In this document: positions 8,699-17,184 of the stretch, one piece after another
Layout of the letters: each line of letters begins with the position of its first letter
Numbering within the stretch: position 1 is the stretch's first letter
From: Candidatus Rokuibacteriota bacterium
GTDB taxonomy: Bacteria > Methylomirabilota > Methylomirabilia > Rokubacteriales > CSP1-6
DNA: 57,531 nucleotides
Direction of reading: 5' to 3'
Assembly (NCBI GenBank): GCA_016188005.1
Contig: JACPIQ010000016.1
Coordinates: 1 to 57,531 of the forward strand
Made by a program: the position numbers and the translations under genes
Notes under the pieces: generated by a model
Database searches by the model: none
Told to the model about the DNA's origin: nothing
What the model saw: the letters and a program-made list of their open reading frames with translations, nothing else

Positions 8699-9849
8699 CA
8701 CGCTGCCTCGTAGACGGCCTCGATCTCGGCCGGGCTCTCGACCCGCCGCGGGTTGTAGTAGACGTCGCGATCGAGGAAGGCGTGCTCGGCCAGCGCCCGG
8801 AGGTCCTCGCGCGGCACCCCGAGATCCCGCAGCCGCCGCGGCGCGCTCACGCGGTCGGCGAGGTCGCGCACCGCGGCGATCGCCGCCGCCGGGGCGCCCT
8901 CACGCCCGAAGGCGCGCGCCACCCGGGTGAGCGGGTCGCCCGCCGCGGGGCGGTTGAACTCCATGGCGTGCGGGAGCATCACCGCGTTGGCGAAGCCGTG
9001 GGGGATCCCGTAGCGGGCGCCGAGCACGTGGCACATGGCGTGGTGCACGCACACCTTGGCGTTCGTCAGCGCGAGCCCCGCCATGGCCGAGGCGATCAGC
9101 AGCCGGCCCCGCGCCTCGAGGTCTCCGGGAGCGGCCACCGCGCGCGGGAGCCACTCCGCGACCAGCGCGATCGCGCCCAGCGCGAGGGCGTCGGCGATCG
9201 GCTGCGCGTAGCGCGAGTAGAGCGCCTCGACGCCGTGGGCGAGGCAATTCAGGGCGGAACCGGCCAGCAAGTCCGGCGGGAAGCCGAGCGCGAGCCGCGG
9301 GGCGAGCACGGCGACGCGCGGCGCGAGCTGGGGCGCCGAGAAGACGTACTTGCTGTGGCGCTCGTGGCCCCGGATGCCGCCGCCCGCATTGACCTCCGCC
9401 CCCGAGAAGGTCGTGGGGAGGGCGACGTGCGGGAGCATCGGTCGCGTGAAGGTCTTGTAGACGATGGTGTCGGGGGGCGTGAAGCGGATGCGATGCTCCT
9501 CGAGCGTCCCGCCCTCGGCGTGCAGCAGCACGATCGCCTTCGCGGTGTCGATCGCGCTCCCACCCCCGAGCGAGACGACGGCGTCGGGTGCCGCCGCCCG
9601 CAGCCGGGCCACCCCCGCGTCGACCACCTCGACGGAGGAATGAGGCACCACCTCGTCGAAGACGTCGACGAGCCGTGAGCCGAGGGCCGCGCGGGTCAGC
9701 TCGAACGCCTCCGACTTGCGCACGGTGGTCCCGCAGACGAGGAAGAGCCGCCGGGCCCCGAGGGCGTCGAGCTCGGCCCCGAGCGGCTCGAGCCCCGCGG
9801 GCGCGAAGACGACCTTGCTCGGCGTGAAGTGCTGGAAGGCGCGCGTCAT
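8695..9849 (-). CDS. Iron-containing alcohol dehydrogenase / maleylacetate reductase-like
   Basis: A 384-residue group III dehydrogenase. The NAD(P) loop is VSLGGGSAIDTAKA (about residues 93-106), and metal or metal-replacing positions lie in CLAHGVEALYS and CHVLGARYGIPHG. The sequence FTRPMLPHVALPTTFSGAEV is typical of maleylacetate reductases. These reduce maleylacetate to 3-oxoadipate with NADH in aromatic degradation, while close relatives oxidise alcohols. The ATG at 9849 overlaps the CoA-ligase stop (ATGA). No aromatic ring-cleavage gene is present nearby, so a general hydroxy/oxo-acid role remains open. Confidence 0.82.
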   Translation of the reverse strand: MTRAFQHFTPSKVVFAPAGLEPLGAELDALGARRLFLVCGTTVRKSEAFELTRAALGSRLVDVFDEVVPHSSVEVVDAGVARLRAAAPDAVVSLGGGSAIDTAKAIVLLHAEGGTLEEHRIRFTPPDTIVYKTFTRPMLPHVALPTTFSGAEVNAGGGIRGHERHSKYVFSAPQLAPRVAVLAPRLALGFPPDLLAGSALNCLAHGVEALYSRYAQPIADALALGAIALVAEWLPRAVAAPGDLEARGRLLIASAMAGLALTNAKVCVHHAMCHVLGARYGIPHGFANAVMLPHAMEFNRPAAGDPLTRVARAFGREGAPAAAIAAVRDLADRVSAPRRLRDLGVPREDLRALAEHAFLDRDVYYNPRRVESPAEIEAVYEAAW

Positions 9850-11390
9850 GGGCCGGCTCCGGGGACGACCCGGGCGCCCAGGAGCTTCCGCAGCTCCTGG
9901 CGCAGCACCTTGCCGTAGGGGTTCTTCGGGAGCTCGGGAAGGAACGTGATCGCCTTGGGCCGCCGGAACCCCAGCGCGGGCTTGCAGAACTCCAGCAGCT
10001 CGGCCTCGGTGGCCGTCGCGCCCGGGCGCAGCGCCACGCAGGCGTGGACGGCCTCGCCCCAGGTGCCGTCCGGCACGCCGATCACGGCCGCCTCGGAGAC
10101 GGCCGCGTGGTGGTGGAGCACTTCCTCCACCTCGCGCGGGGCGATGTTGAAGCCGCCGCTGATGATCATCTCGTCGCGGCGGCCGAGCAGGTAGATGTAG
10201 CCGCGCTCGTCGACGGTCGCCATGTCGCGGGTGTGGACGGCTCCGTCGCGCAGCACCTCGAGCGTGAGCTCGGGCCGGCGCCAGTACCCGGCCATCACGT
10301 GCTCGCTTCGGACCACGACCTCCCCCGGCTCGCCGGGCGCCACGGCCTCGCCGTTCGCGGCGAGCACCTGCACATCGACGGAGAGGAACGGGCGGCCGGC
10401 GGAGGCCAGGCGGCGCACCTCGTCGGCCGTCCCCTGCGGCCGATGGTCCTGCGGGGGCAGCACGGTGATCGTCACCGGCGCCTCTGCCTGACCGTAGATC
10501 TGCACGAAGACCGGGCCGAAGCGGTCCATCGCCTCCCGGAGCTTCTCCACCGGCATGGGCGAGGCGCCGTACATGATGGCGCGCACCGCGCCGAGCTCGC
10601 GCGCGCCGGCCCGCGTCCCCTCGAGGAGCTTGATCAGCATCGTGGGGATGAGCTTGACGAAGGTGATGCGCTCGCGGGCGCAGGTCCCGACCACCTCCTC
10701 CGGATCGAAGCGGTCGAGGATCACCGAGCAGGCCCCGCGCATGAACGCCGGCAGCATGAAGAAGCCGCTGCCGTGGCTCAGCGGCTGCAGGAGGAGGACG
10801 CGGTCCTGGCGGTCGATCGTGAAGCCGTCGAGGAGGAGGTTCGTGGCGACCCGGGCGATGACCCGATGGGTGTGCATGACGCCCTTCGGCTTGCCCGTGG
10901 TCCCCGAGGTGTAGAAGAGCGAGTGGAGGTCCCCCGGGGCGTTGGCGACGGTGGGAGCCGCGGCCTGCTGGGCGGCGAGCCAGCGCTCGTACCCGTCTCC
11001 CCCGCCCACAGGGATCCAGTGGCGGATCGCGGGGAACTCCCCGCGGAGGACCTCGGCGGCGTCGGCAAAGTCCGCACTGTGGACGACGGCACGGACGTCG
11101 GCGTCCTCCAGCGTGACGCGTTGGTCACCGGCCGCGAGCCGCGCGTTCAGCGCCACCCTGACGAAGCCCCCCTTGGCCAGGCCGAAGTCGACCTCCATGT
11201 ACTCCGCGCAGTTCTTGAGCAGGAGCGCCACGCGGTCCCCCCGGCGCAGGCCGAGCGCCGCCAGGCCGTTGGCGACGCGATTCGCGCGTGCGTCCACTTC
11301 CCCGAGCGTCCGTCGTACCGGCCCGCACACCACCGCCTCGCGCTCCGGATACAGCCGGGCCGCGCGCGCTACGAGCCGGCCGACGTCCAT
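9846..11390 (-). CDS. AMP-forming acyl-CoA ligase
   Basis: A 514-residue ANL-superfamily ligase. The P-loop-like motif YTSGTTGKPKG lies near residue 160; later come the adenine-binding YGQAEAP region, the hinge aspartate in RDMATVDERGYIYLLGR, and the C-terminal catalytic lysine in PKNPYGKVLRQEL. It activates a carboxylic acid to its CoA thioester with ATP, probably the first intracellular step after uptake. ATG at 11390 lies 22 bp inside the end of the IclR gene; the frame remains open further upstream but only through the regulator. The substrate cannot be inferred from the motifs. Confidence 0.88.
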   Translation of the reverse strand: MDVGRLVARAARLYPEREAVVCGPVRRTLGEVDARANRVANGLAALGLRRGDRVALLLKNCAEYMEVDFGLAKGGFVRVALNARLAAGDQRVTLEDADVRAVVHSADFADAAEVLRGEFPAIRHWIPVGGGDGYERWLAAQQAAAPTVANAPGDLHSLFYTSGTTGKPKGVMHTHRVIARVATNLLLDGFTIDRQDRVLLLQPLSHGSGFFMLPAFMRGACSVILDRFDPEEVVGTCARERITFVKLIPTMLIKLLEGTRAGARELGAVRAIMYGASPMPVEKLREAMDRFGPVFVQIYGQAEAPVTITVLPPQDHRPQGTADEVRRLASAGRPFLSVDVQVLAANGEAVAPGEPGEVVVRSEHVMAGYWRRPELTLEVLRDGAVHTRDMATVDERGYIYLLGRRDEMIISGGFNIAPREVEEVLHHHAAVSEAAVIGVPDGTWGEAVHACVALRPGATATEAELLEFCKPALGFRRPKAITFLPELPKNPYGKVLRQELRKLLGARVVPGAGP

Positions 11391-12214
11391 CGCTCCGGCT
11401 CCGCGGCCTTGCCGTTCCGAGTGGGTCTGGTGGACCAGAAGGACAGGGGCACGCGCGGCACCTCCCGCTTGAGGATCTCCACGCAGCGCGCCTGCTCGCG
11501 TCCGACGAGGCGGGTGTCGGGGGACAGGACGCTGACGGCGGCGACGACGTGCTCCTCGGCATCCAGCACCGGCACCGAGATCGCGGAGGCCCCGATGACG
11601 CGCTCGCCGGACGAGAACGCGTATCCGAGACGGCGCACGTGCGCCAGCTCCGCCTCCAGCCGGTCGAGGCTCGTGATGCTCCGCTCGGTGATCCTGACCA
11701 GCCCGAGCTGGCGCAGCAACCCCTTCCGCTCGTCGTGGGGGAGGAACGCCAGCAACACCTTGCCGGCGGACCCGATGTGCAGGGGGACGCGCTGCCCGAC
11801 ACCGGCCCGGTAGGCGATGGGCTGCGGGCTCTCGAGCTCGTCGACGCACACGCGGTCGGTCCCCACCCGCACGTGCACCGTCACCGTCTCGCCGGTGGCC
11901 GCGCGGATGCGCTCGAGGGCGCCACGCAGGAACCCGACCAGGCGACGATGGCCCCCCAGCTGGCGGGCGGCGAGCCGGAGGACGGCCGGCCCGAGGAGAT
12001 AGCGGTCACGCTCGTCGCGCTCCACGAGCCCCGCGTCCATGAGCGAGGCGAGGAGCCGGGTGACCGTCGCCTTGTGCAGGTCGAGGCGCTCGGCGAGGTC
12101 CACCAGGCGCAGATCCTCGGCGCCGAGGGCCGTCAGGATGCTGACGGCGCGCGCCACCGCCCGCACCGGCGGCATCGCGGTCCTGGTCTGTCGTCGCTTC
12201 GGGGTCAGTTTCAT
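11369..12214 (-). CDS. IclR family transcriptional regulator
   Basis: A 281-residue regulator with an N-terminal winged HTH (about residues 17-75; RLVDLAERLDLHKATVTRLL is the recognition region) and a C-terminal effector domain with PLHIGSAGKVLLAFLP and SISVPVLDAEEH-like motifs. It is the first gene of the leftward catabolic operon and diverges from the TRAP transporter genes, so it probably senses the imported acid and controls both transcripts. A 15-bp palindrome lies 5 bp upstream of its start codon. The C-terminal tail overlaps the CoA-ligase start. Confidence 0.92.
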   Translation of the reverse strand: MKLTPKRRQTRTAMPPVRAVARAVSILTALGAEDLRLVDLAERLDLHKATVTRLLASLMDAGLVERDERDRYLLGPAVLRLAARQLGGHRRLVGFLRGALERIRAATGETVTVHVRVGTDRVCVDELESPQPIAYRAGVGQRVPLHIGSAGKVLLAFLPHDERKGLLRQLGLVRITERSITSLDRLEAELAHVRRLGYAFSSGERVIGASAISVPVLDAEEHVVAAVSVLSPDTRLVGREQARCVEILKREVPRVPLSFWSTRPTRNGKAAEPERWTSAGS

Positions 12215-12218
12215 CCAG

Positions 12219-12233
12219 TGAAACCATGTTTCA
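12219..12233. promoter_or_regulatory. Putative IclR operator palindrome
   Basis: TGAAACCATGTTTCA is a perfect 6-3-6 inverted repeat just upstream of the iclR-type gene in the 192-bp divergent spacer. Known IclR boxes are 15-bp palindromes of the form TGGAAATNATTTCCA, so the length and half-sites fit. Its position next to the regulator start suggests autorepression. Binding itself is inferred. Confidence 0.6.
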
Positions 12234-12321
12234 AGGTCCCGCCTACGCTATGCGCGGCCGCCGGGCTTGTCAAGGCCCCCCGCGCTCCCAGGGTCCGCAG
12301 ACGGGGCCCCCGACTTCGGGC

Positions 12322-12351
12322 TTGACGGCCTCGCGGCCGCCGGTGTATCAG
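12322..12351 (+). promoter_or_regulatory. Possible promoter of the TRAP transporter genes
   Basis: TTGACG (12322-12327) and TATCAG (12346-12351) are separated by 18 bp and lie 55 bp before dctP. The -10 element is imperfect and the sequence is otherwise very GC-rich, so this is only a candidate sigma-70-type promoter. Confidence 0.4.
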
Positions 12352-12406
12352 GGGCCATGCCCCGCGGCCTTCCCGCGCGCTCCGAATTCCCGAGAGGAGA
12401 AGAGCC

Positions 12407-13453
12407 ATGCGCCAGCCCTCGACGCTCGCGCGGGTAGCGCTCGCCGCCGCGCTGATCGCCGCCGTCCTCCTGCCGGCGCCGGCCCCGGCGCGCGCGCAGG
12501 AGAAGACCTTCTCGCTCAAGTTCTCCTCCTGGGTCCCGCCGGCGCACGGCATGCACCCGACCATCAAGGAGTGGGGCGAGTCGATCTCCCGGGCCACCAA
12601 CGGCACGGTCAAGGTCACGCTCTACCCGGCGCAGCAGCTCGGCAAGGCCGACGACCACTACGACATGGCCCGCGACGGCATCGCGGAGCTGACCTACATC
12701 GCGCTGGGCTATCAGGCCGGCCGGCTGCCCATGGGCGAGGGGATCAACCTGCCCTTCCTCATGACCAACGCCGACGGCGGCTCCCGGGCGGTGGACGAGT
12801 GGTACCGCAAGTACCACGTCAAGGAGATGACCGACGTGAAGATGTGCCTGGCCTTCGTCCACGACCCGGGCGCGCTGCACGCGAAGAAGAAGATCACCCG
12901 GCCCGAGGACATCAAGGGCATGAAGATCCGCTCGGCCCACGGCACCATGGCCGACTTCGTCACCTCGCTGGGCGGCACCAACGTGCGGGTGTCGGCGCCG
13001 GAGGCCCGCCAGGCCCTGGAGTCGGGCGTCGCCGACGCCATCACCTTCCCCTGGAAGTCGATCCTCCTCTTCGGCATCGACAAGGTCGTCTCCTACCACA
13101 TGGACCTGCCCTTCTACGTGGCGAGCTTCGCCTGGCTCATGAACAAGGCGACGTACGAGCAGATGTCGCCGGCGCAGAAGCGGGCCATCGACGCGCATTG
13201 CTCCACCGAGTGGGCGAGCAAGGTGGGCAAGGCCTGGGGCGACTACGAGGCAGCGGGACGCGCGGAGATGCGCGCGCTGGCCGGCCACACGGTCTACACG
13301 CTGACCCCCGCCGAGGTGGCCGCCTGGCGCCGAGCCGCGGAGCCCGTGAACAAGAAGTGGGCCGCGGCGGCCGCCAAGACGGGGTTCAACCCCGACCAGG
13401 CGCTGTCGGAGCTGCGCGCCCTGCTCAAGAAGTACAACGCCGACTTCCGCTGA
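12407..13453 (+). CDS. dctP: TRAP transporter substrate-binding protein DctP
   Basis: A 348-residue periplasmic binding protein with a Sec signal peptide (cleavage expected after ARAQ, about residue 31). Mature sequence FSLKFSSWVPPAHGMHP and the conserved IRSAHGTMADFVTSLGGT region, where family members have the carboxylate-binding arginine, mark the DctP family. It captures an organic anion for the DctQM permease encoded next. GAGAGGAGAAGAGCC precedes the ATG. Its divergence from the catabolic operon suggests that the same acid is the ligand, though the operon carries a second importer as well. Confidence 0.92.
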   Translation: MRQPSTLARVALAAALIAAVLLPAPAPARAQEKTFSLKFSSWVPPAHGMHPTIKEWGESISRATNGTVKVTLYPAQQLGKADDHYDMARDGIAELTYIALGYQAGRLPMGEGINLPFLMTNADGGSRAVDEWYRKYHVKEMTDVKMCLAFVHDPGALHAKKKITRPEDIKGMKIRSAHGTMADFVTSLGGTNVRVSAPEARQALESGVADAITFPWKSILLFGIDKVVSYHMDLPFYVASFAWLMNKATYEQMSPAQKRAIDAHCSTEWASKVGKAWGDYEAAGRAEMRALAGHTVYTLTPAEVAAWRRAAEPVNKKWAAAAAKTGFNPDQALSELRALLKKYNADFR

Positions 13454-13506
13454 CGCGCGCCCGGCGCGCGCCGCAGCGGACGACGACATCAGGGCCGGGC
13501 CGGCTC

Positions 13507-13986
13507 ATGGAACGGGTGGTGCTCTGGGTGGAGCGCGTCGCGGGGGCCTCCCTCGCCGCGGTCGCGCTCCTCGTCTTCGTGTCCGTCATGCTGCGGGACC
13601 TCTTCTCGCTGGATCTGCCGGACAGCTTCGACTTCTCCCGCTACCTCCAGGGCATCGCCATCTTCTGGGGGCTCGCGGTGGCGACCTACCGCAACGCCCA
13701 CATCACCGTCGACGTGGTCTGGGAGCTCTCGGGCAACGCCTGGCGCCGGGCCATCGACCTCGTCGCGGCCGTCGTGAACCTGCTCTTCATGGGCCTGTTC
13801 GCCTACATGCTGGTGGAGCGCTTCACGGTCGTCCAGCGCGCGCATCAGCTCACCAGTGACCTCAAGCTGCCCATCTGGCCCTTCTACGCCATCCTCAGCG
13901 CCGGGATCGTGGCCACGGCGGCGGTGGGGCTCATCCGCGTCGCCGAGCTCGTCCGCGGCACCGCCGCGGACCAGCGCACAGGCTGA
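13507..13986 (+). CDS. dctQ: TRAP transporter small permease DctQ
   Basis: A 159-residue membrane protein with four hydrophobic helices (about residues 10-30, 50-65, 88-108 and 128-148), the normal DctQ layout. The motif FWGLAVATYRNAHITVDVVW near residue 55 is typical. It lies between dctP and dctM in the usual P-Q-M order. The start at 13507 is 53 bp after dctP; the stop is 6 bp before the dctM start. Confidence 0.9.
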   Translation: MERVVLWVERVAGASLAAVALLVFVSVMLRDLFSLDLPDSFDFSRYLQGIAIFWGLAVATYRNAHITVDVVWELSGNAWRRAIDLVAAVVNLLFMGLFAYMLVERFTVVQRAHQLTSDLKLPIWPFYAILSAGIVATAAVGLIRVAELVRGTAADQRTG

Positions 13987-13992
13987 CCCGGC

Positions 13993-15294
13993 GTGGACAG
14001 CGATCTCGTCGCCGTGGGCGGGTTCGTGGCGCTCTTCGTCCTGATGGCGCTGCGGGTGCCCGTGGGCATCGCCATGGGCATCGTGGGCGTGGTGGGGTTC
14101 GCGCTGGTGAACAACGTCACCTCCGCACTCGGGCTGCTCGCGCGGTCGCCCATCTCCACCGTCACCGACTTCAACTTCAGCATCATCCCCATGTTCATCC
14201 TCATGGGGTCCTTCGCCTCGGCCGCCGGGATGAGTGCCGACCTCTTCCGCGCCTCTCGGGCCTGGCTCGGTCACCTGCGGGGCGGGCTGGCCATGTCGAC
14301 CATCGCGGCCTGCGGGGGCTTCGCCGCCATCAACGGCTCGTCGGTCGCGACGGCCGCCACCATGACCCACGTGGCGCTGCCCGAGCTGCGCCGGGCCGGC
14401 TACAGTCCGGGGCTCTCCACCGGCGTCATCGCCGCGGGGGGCACGCTCGGCATCATGATCCCGCCGTCAGTGATCTTCGTGCTCTACGGCATCATGACCC
14501 AGGCCGACATCGGCAAGCTCTTCATCGCGGGCATCGTGCCCGGCGTGCTGGGCATGCTCATGTACATGCTCACGCTCCGGATCCTGGGCTGGCGCGATCC
14601 CGCGCACCTGCCCCGGGATGAGCGGCACTCTCTCCCCGAGCGCCTCCGCGCCGTCAAGGACGTCTGGGAGTCACTGCTCCTGTTCCTGTTCGTGATCGGG
14701 GGAATGTACGGGGGCTGGTTCACCGTCACCGAGGCCGCGAGCATGGGCGCGGTGGGAGCGCTCGTGATCGGCGTGCTCCAGCGACGCCTGACGTCCGCGC
14801 TCGTCATGCGCTGCCTGGTGGAGGCCCTGCGCACCACCGCGGCGATCTTCATGATCGTGATCGGCGCCTTCCTGTTCGGCTACTTCCTCACGATCACGCA
14901 GACCACGCAGAAGATGATCGAGTTCCTGGTGGGGCTGCCGGTGGGGCCGTACGGGGTGCTCGCGATCATCCTCGTCGTGTACTTCATCCTGGGCGCCATC
15001 ATGGACGAGCTGGCGATGATCCTGCTCACGGTCCCCATCGTCTTCCCGGCGATGATGCAGCTCGGCTTCGATCCGATCTGGTTCGGCGTCATCATCGTGA
15101 TGGCGGTGACCCTCGGGCTCATCTGCCCGCCCGTCGGGATGAACGTCTTCGTCATCAACTCGATCGCGCGCGACGTGAGCCTCGGCACCATCTACCGGGG
15201 TGTCTCGCCCTTCATCCTCTGCGACCTCGTGCGCCTGACCATCCTCTGCGCCTTCCCGGCGCTCGCGCTTTTCCTGCCCCGCTCGATGGGCTGA
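13993..15294 (+). CDS. dctM: TRAP transporter large permease DctM
   Basis: A 433-residue polytopic permease with about 12 hydrophobic segments that drives sodium-coupled uptake. Family landmarks are RVPVGIAMG, PMFILMGSFAS, GGFAAINGSSVATAATMT, GGTLGIMIPPS and the C-terminal GLICPPVGMNVFV. The GTG at 13993 is the start. It ends the TRAP operon, and a long inverted repeat follows 10 bp downstream. Confidence 0.92.
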   Translation: MDSDLVAVGGFVALFVLMALRVPVGIAMGIVGVVGFALVNNVTSALGLLARSPISTVTDFNFSIIPMFILMGSFASAAGMSADLFRASRAWLGHLRGGLAMSTIAACGGFAAINGSSVATAATMTHVALPELRRAGYSPGLSTGVIAAGGTLGIMIPPSVIFVLYGIMTQADIGKLFIAGIVPGVLGMLMYMLTLRILGWRDPAHLPRDERHSLPERLRAVKDVWESLLLFLFVIGGMYGGWFTVTEAASMGAVGALVIGVLQRRLTSALVMRCLVEALRTTAAIFMIVIGAFLFGYFLTITQTTQKMIEFLVGLPVGPYGVLAIILVVYFILGAIMDELAMILLTVPIVFPAMMQLGFDPIWFGVIIVMAVTLGLICPPVGMNVFVINSIARDVSLGTIYRGVSPFILCDLVRLTILCAFPALALFLPRSMG

Positions 15295-15304
15295 CGCCGG
15301 CCGA

Positions 15305-15433
15305 GGCGGGGGGCCTCCCCGCGGAACCGTGGCTTCTGCGCGCCGCCGGAGCCGAGACCCTGTGTCTCGTGGCACCTTCTGCACCGCGGCTGCGCGTTGC
15401 GACTCAGCGTGTTCCGCGGGGAGGCCCCCCGCC
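15305..15433. repeat. 129-bp interrupted palindrome with perfect 23-bp arms
   Basis: Arm 15305-15327 (begins GGCGGGGGGCC) is the exact reverse complement of arm 15411-15433. The 83-bp interior holds a small GAGAC/GTCTC hairpin. It fills the space between the convergent dctM and MFS genes, so it may act as a bidirectional transcription barrier or be a miniature repeat element. No poly-T tract follows either arm. Confidence 0.75.
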
Positions 15434-15493
15434 CCTGCCGGCGCTGCGTGTCAATGAACTCCAGCAGACCGCGAAGACGCTCCCGGGCCTTCT

Positions 15494-16717
15494 TCAGCGG
15501 CCACCCAGCGCGCGCACGCGGAGCACGGTGAGTGCCGTCACCACCATGAGCGCGGCAGAGATGGCGAACACGGCGCGCGGCGCCCCGCGGTCGAGGAGAA
15601 GGCCGAAGGCGAGCGGCGTCACCGTGGAGCCGAGGTCGAGCCCGGAGTAGACGAAGCCGAAGACCTTCCCGGCCGCGCGGATCGGGGTGGCCGCGCGCAC
15701 GATCAGGTCGCGCGAGGGCTGGGTCAGGCCCATGCAGAACCCCGTGGCGCCCATCAGGAGCGGCAGCCATCCGCCGGGCGCCACGGCGGCGGCCAGCACC
15801 AGCGCGAGCAGCGCAGCCAGCCCCATGCCCGCCACCGCCACGACCTCGTGCCTGCGGACGCGGTCGGCGAGGGCGCCGCCCGCGACGATGCCCGCCGCAT
15901 TGCCGAGGAGATACCCCGTCAAGGCGCTGGCGGCGAACGGCACCGCCACTCCGTAGACCACCACCATGGCCGGCACGCCGAAGGTCTTCAGCCCCACGAT
16001 CGACATGGACAGGAAGGCGAAGTACGCGAAGGCCATGAGGATGGGCGCGGTCGCCAGGATCCGCAAGCCGGCGGCTGACCCTGCAGCTCCGGCCGCATCG
16101 GCGGCGGCCTCCTCGCGGTGATCGGGCAGGGTGCCTGTGGGTGAGGCCAGCAGCGCGGCGGCGACCACGCCGGCCAGGCCCACGGTGAGCAAGGCGCCGC
16201 GCCACCCCAGCTGGCTCGCAAGCGGGATGATCACCGCCGGGGCCAGGATCCAGCCGATATTGCCGCACAGGCTGTGGACGCTGTACGCGCGCCCCAGCCG
16301 CGCCCGGCTCACGCCTGCGTTGAGCAGCGCGTAGTGGGCGGGGTGGAAGGCGCAGTTGCCCAGCCCGCCGAGCACCGCCACGGGGAGGAGCATCCAGTAG
16401 GCCGTGGCCGTGGAGGCCAGCGCCATCGCCGACGACACGCAGGCCAGGCCGGTCAGCATCACGACACGCGCGCCGACCCGGTCGACCACGAAGCCCGCCG
16501 CCGTCTGGCCGACGGCCGAGACGCTGTAGAACACGCTCATGATGAGCCCCAGGGCCACATAGGGCACCCCGAGCTCGTCGCGGAACACGGGGAACAGCGG
16601 CGGCAGCACGAGCTGGTAGAAGTGGCTGAGGGCATGGGGAACGCTCACGAGCCCGATCGTCCGGGCATCCCGCCGCAGGCTGGCTGCCGCACTCACCCGC
16701 GAGGTCAGCGTCAGCAT
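15494..16717 (-). CDS. MFS transporter
   Basis: A 407-residue major facilitator with 12 predicted helices in two halves. The loop 2-3 region reads GFVVDRVGARVVMLTGL and the matching loop in the second half reads GGALADRVRRHEVV, both close to the family G-x-x-x-D-R-x-G pattern. A central loop separates the halves near residue 200. ATG 16717 follows AGGAG with 7-bp spacing; an upstream in-frame extension lacks support. The substrate is unknown. It lies 165 bp downstream of the small lipoprotein gene in the same direction. Confidence 0.85.
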   Translation of the reverse strand: MLTLTSRVSAAASLRRDARTIGLVSVPHALSHFYQLVLPPLFPVFRDELGVPYVALGLIMSVFYSVSAVGQTAAGFVVDRVGARVVMLTGLACVSSAMALASTATAYWMLLPVAVLGGLGNCAFHPAHYALLNAGVSRARLGRAYSVHSLCGNIGWILAPAVIIPLASQLGWRGALLTVGLAGVVAAALLASPTGTLPDHREEAAADAAGAAGSAAGLRILATAPILMAFAYFAFLSMSIVGLKTFGVPAMVVVYGVAVPFAASALTGYLLGNAAGIVAGGALADRVRRHEVVAVAGMGLAALLALVLAAAVAPGGWLPLLMGATGFCMGLTQPSRDLIVRAATPIRAAGKVFGFVYSGLDLGSTVTPLAFGLLLDRGAPRAVFAISAALMVVTALTVLRVRALGGR

Positions 16718-16882
16718 GTCAGCGCTCCTGAGTGCGGGATCACGGGCTCGGCGTGAGGGAACCACGCCGCCACAGTCTACACGCAATCGTCTCGAGCATC
16801 GTGAGGTGATCCTCGACGGGCCCGTCGAGGCCTTGCGGGAGAACCGGAACGTGCGAGAGCGCTGCCCGGGCGCGACGGGGCG

Positions 16883-17161
16883 CTACTTCTTCTCCGATCC
16901 GCCGGCGGCCTGGAGCGTGACGCGGTCGCCCACGATGACGAAGACCACCTGCCCGTTGGAGGCGCGGTAGGTCCACTGCTCGACGGGGCCGAGCTTGGTG
17001 ATGTCGCTCGGCTTGCCCAGGGTCTTCTCGAGCTCGGCCCGGGTCGAGACCTCTCGCGCCTTGCGCACGAGATCCTCCTTCGAGGGATCCCCGCAGCCGG
17101 CCAGCACCAGGACGACCGCCGCGGCCACGATACCGCGCGCCGCCGTGCTCCGGTAACTCAT
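16883..17161 (-). CDS. Small lipoprotein of unknown function
   Basis: A 92-residue protein with a lipoprotein signal: a hydrophobic stretch of residues 9-20 ending in LVLAGC, Cys24 or so being the lipidated residue. The mature part, with KTLGKPSDITKLGPVEQW, resembles the short BamE/SmpA-like outer-membrane lipoprotein fold, but similarity is limited to a pattern I recognise by eye. It starts 23 bp after the kelch protein gene and may be co-transcribed with it. Confidence 0.7.
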   Translation of the reverse strand: MSYRSTAARGIVAAAVVLVLAGCGDPSKEDLVRKAREVSTRAELEKTLGKPSDITKLGPVEQWTYRASNGQVVFVIVGDRVTLQAAGGSEKK

Positions 17162-17184
17162 CGCGGCTTCCCTCCTCGCAGCGC

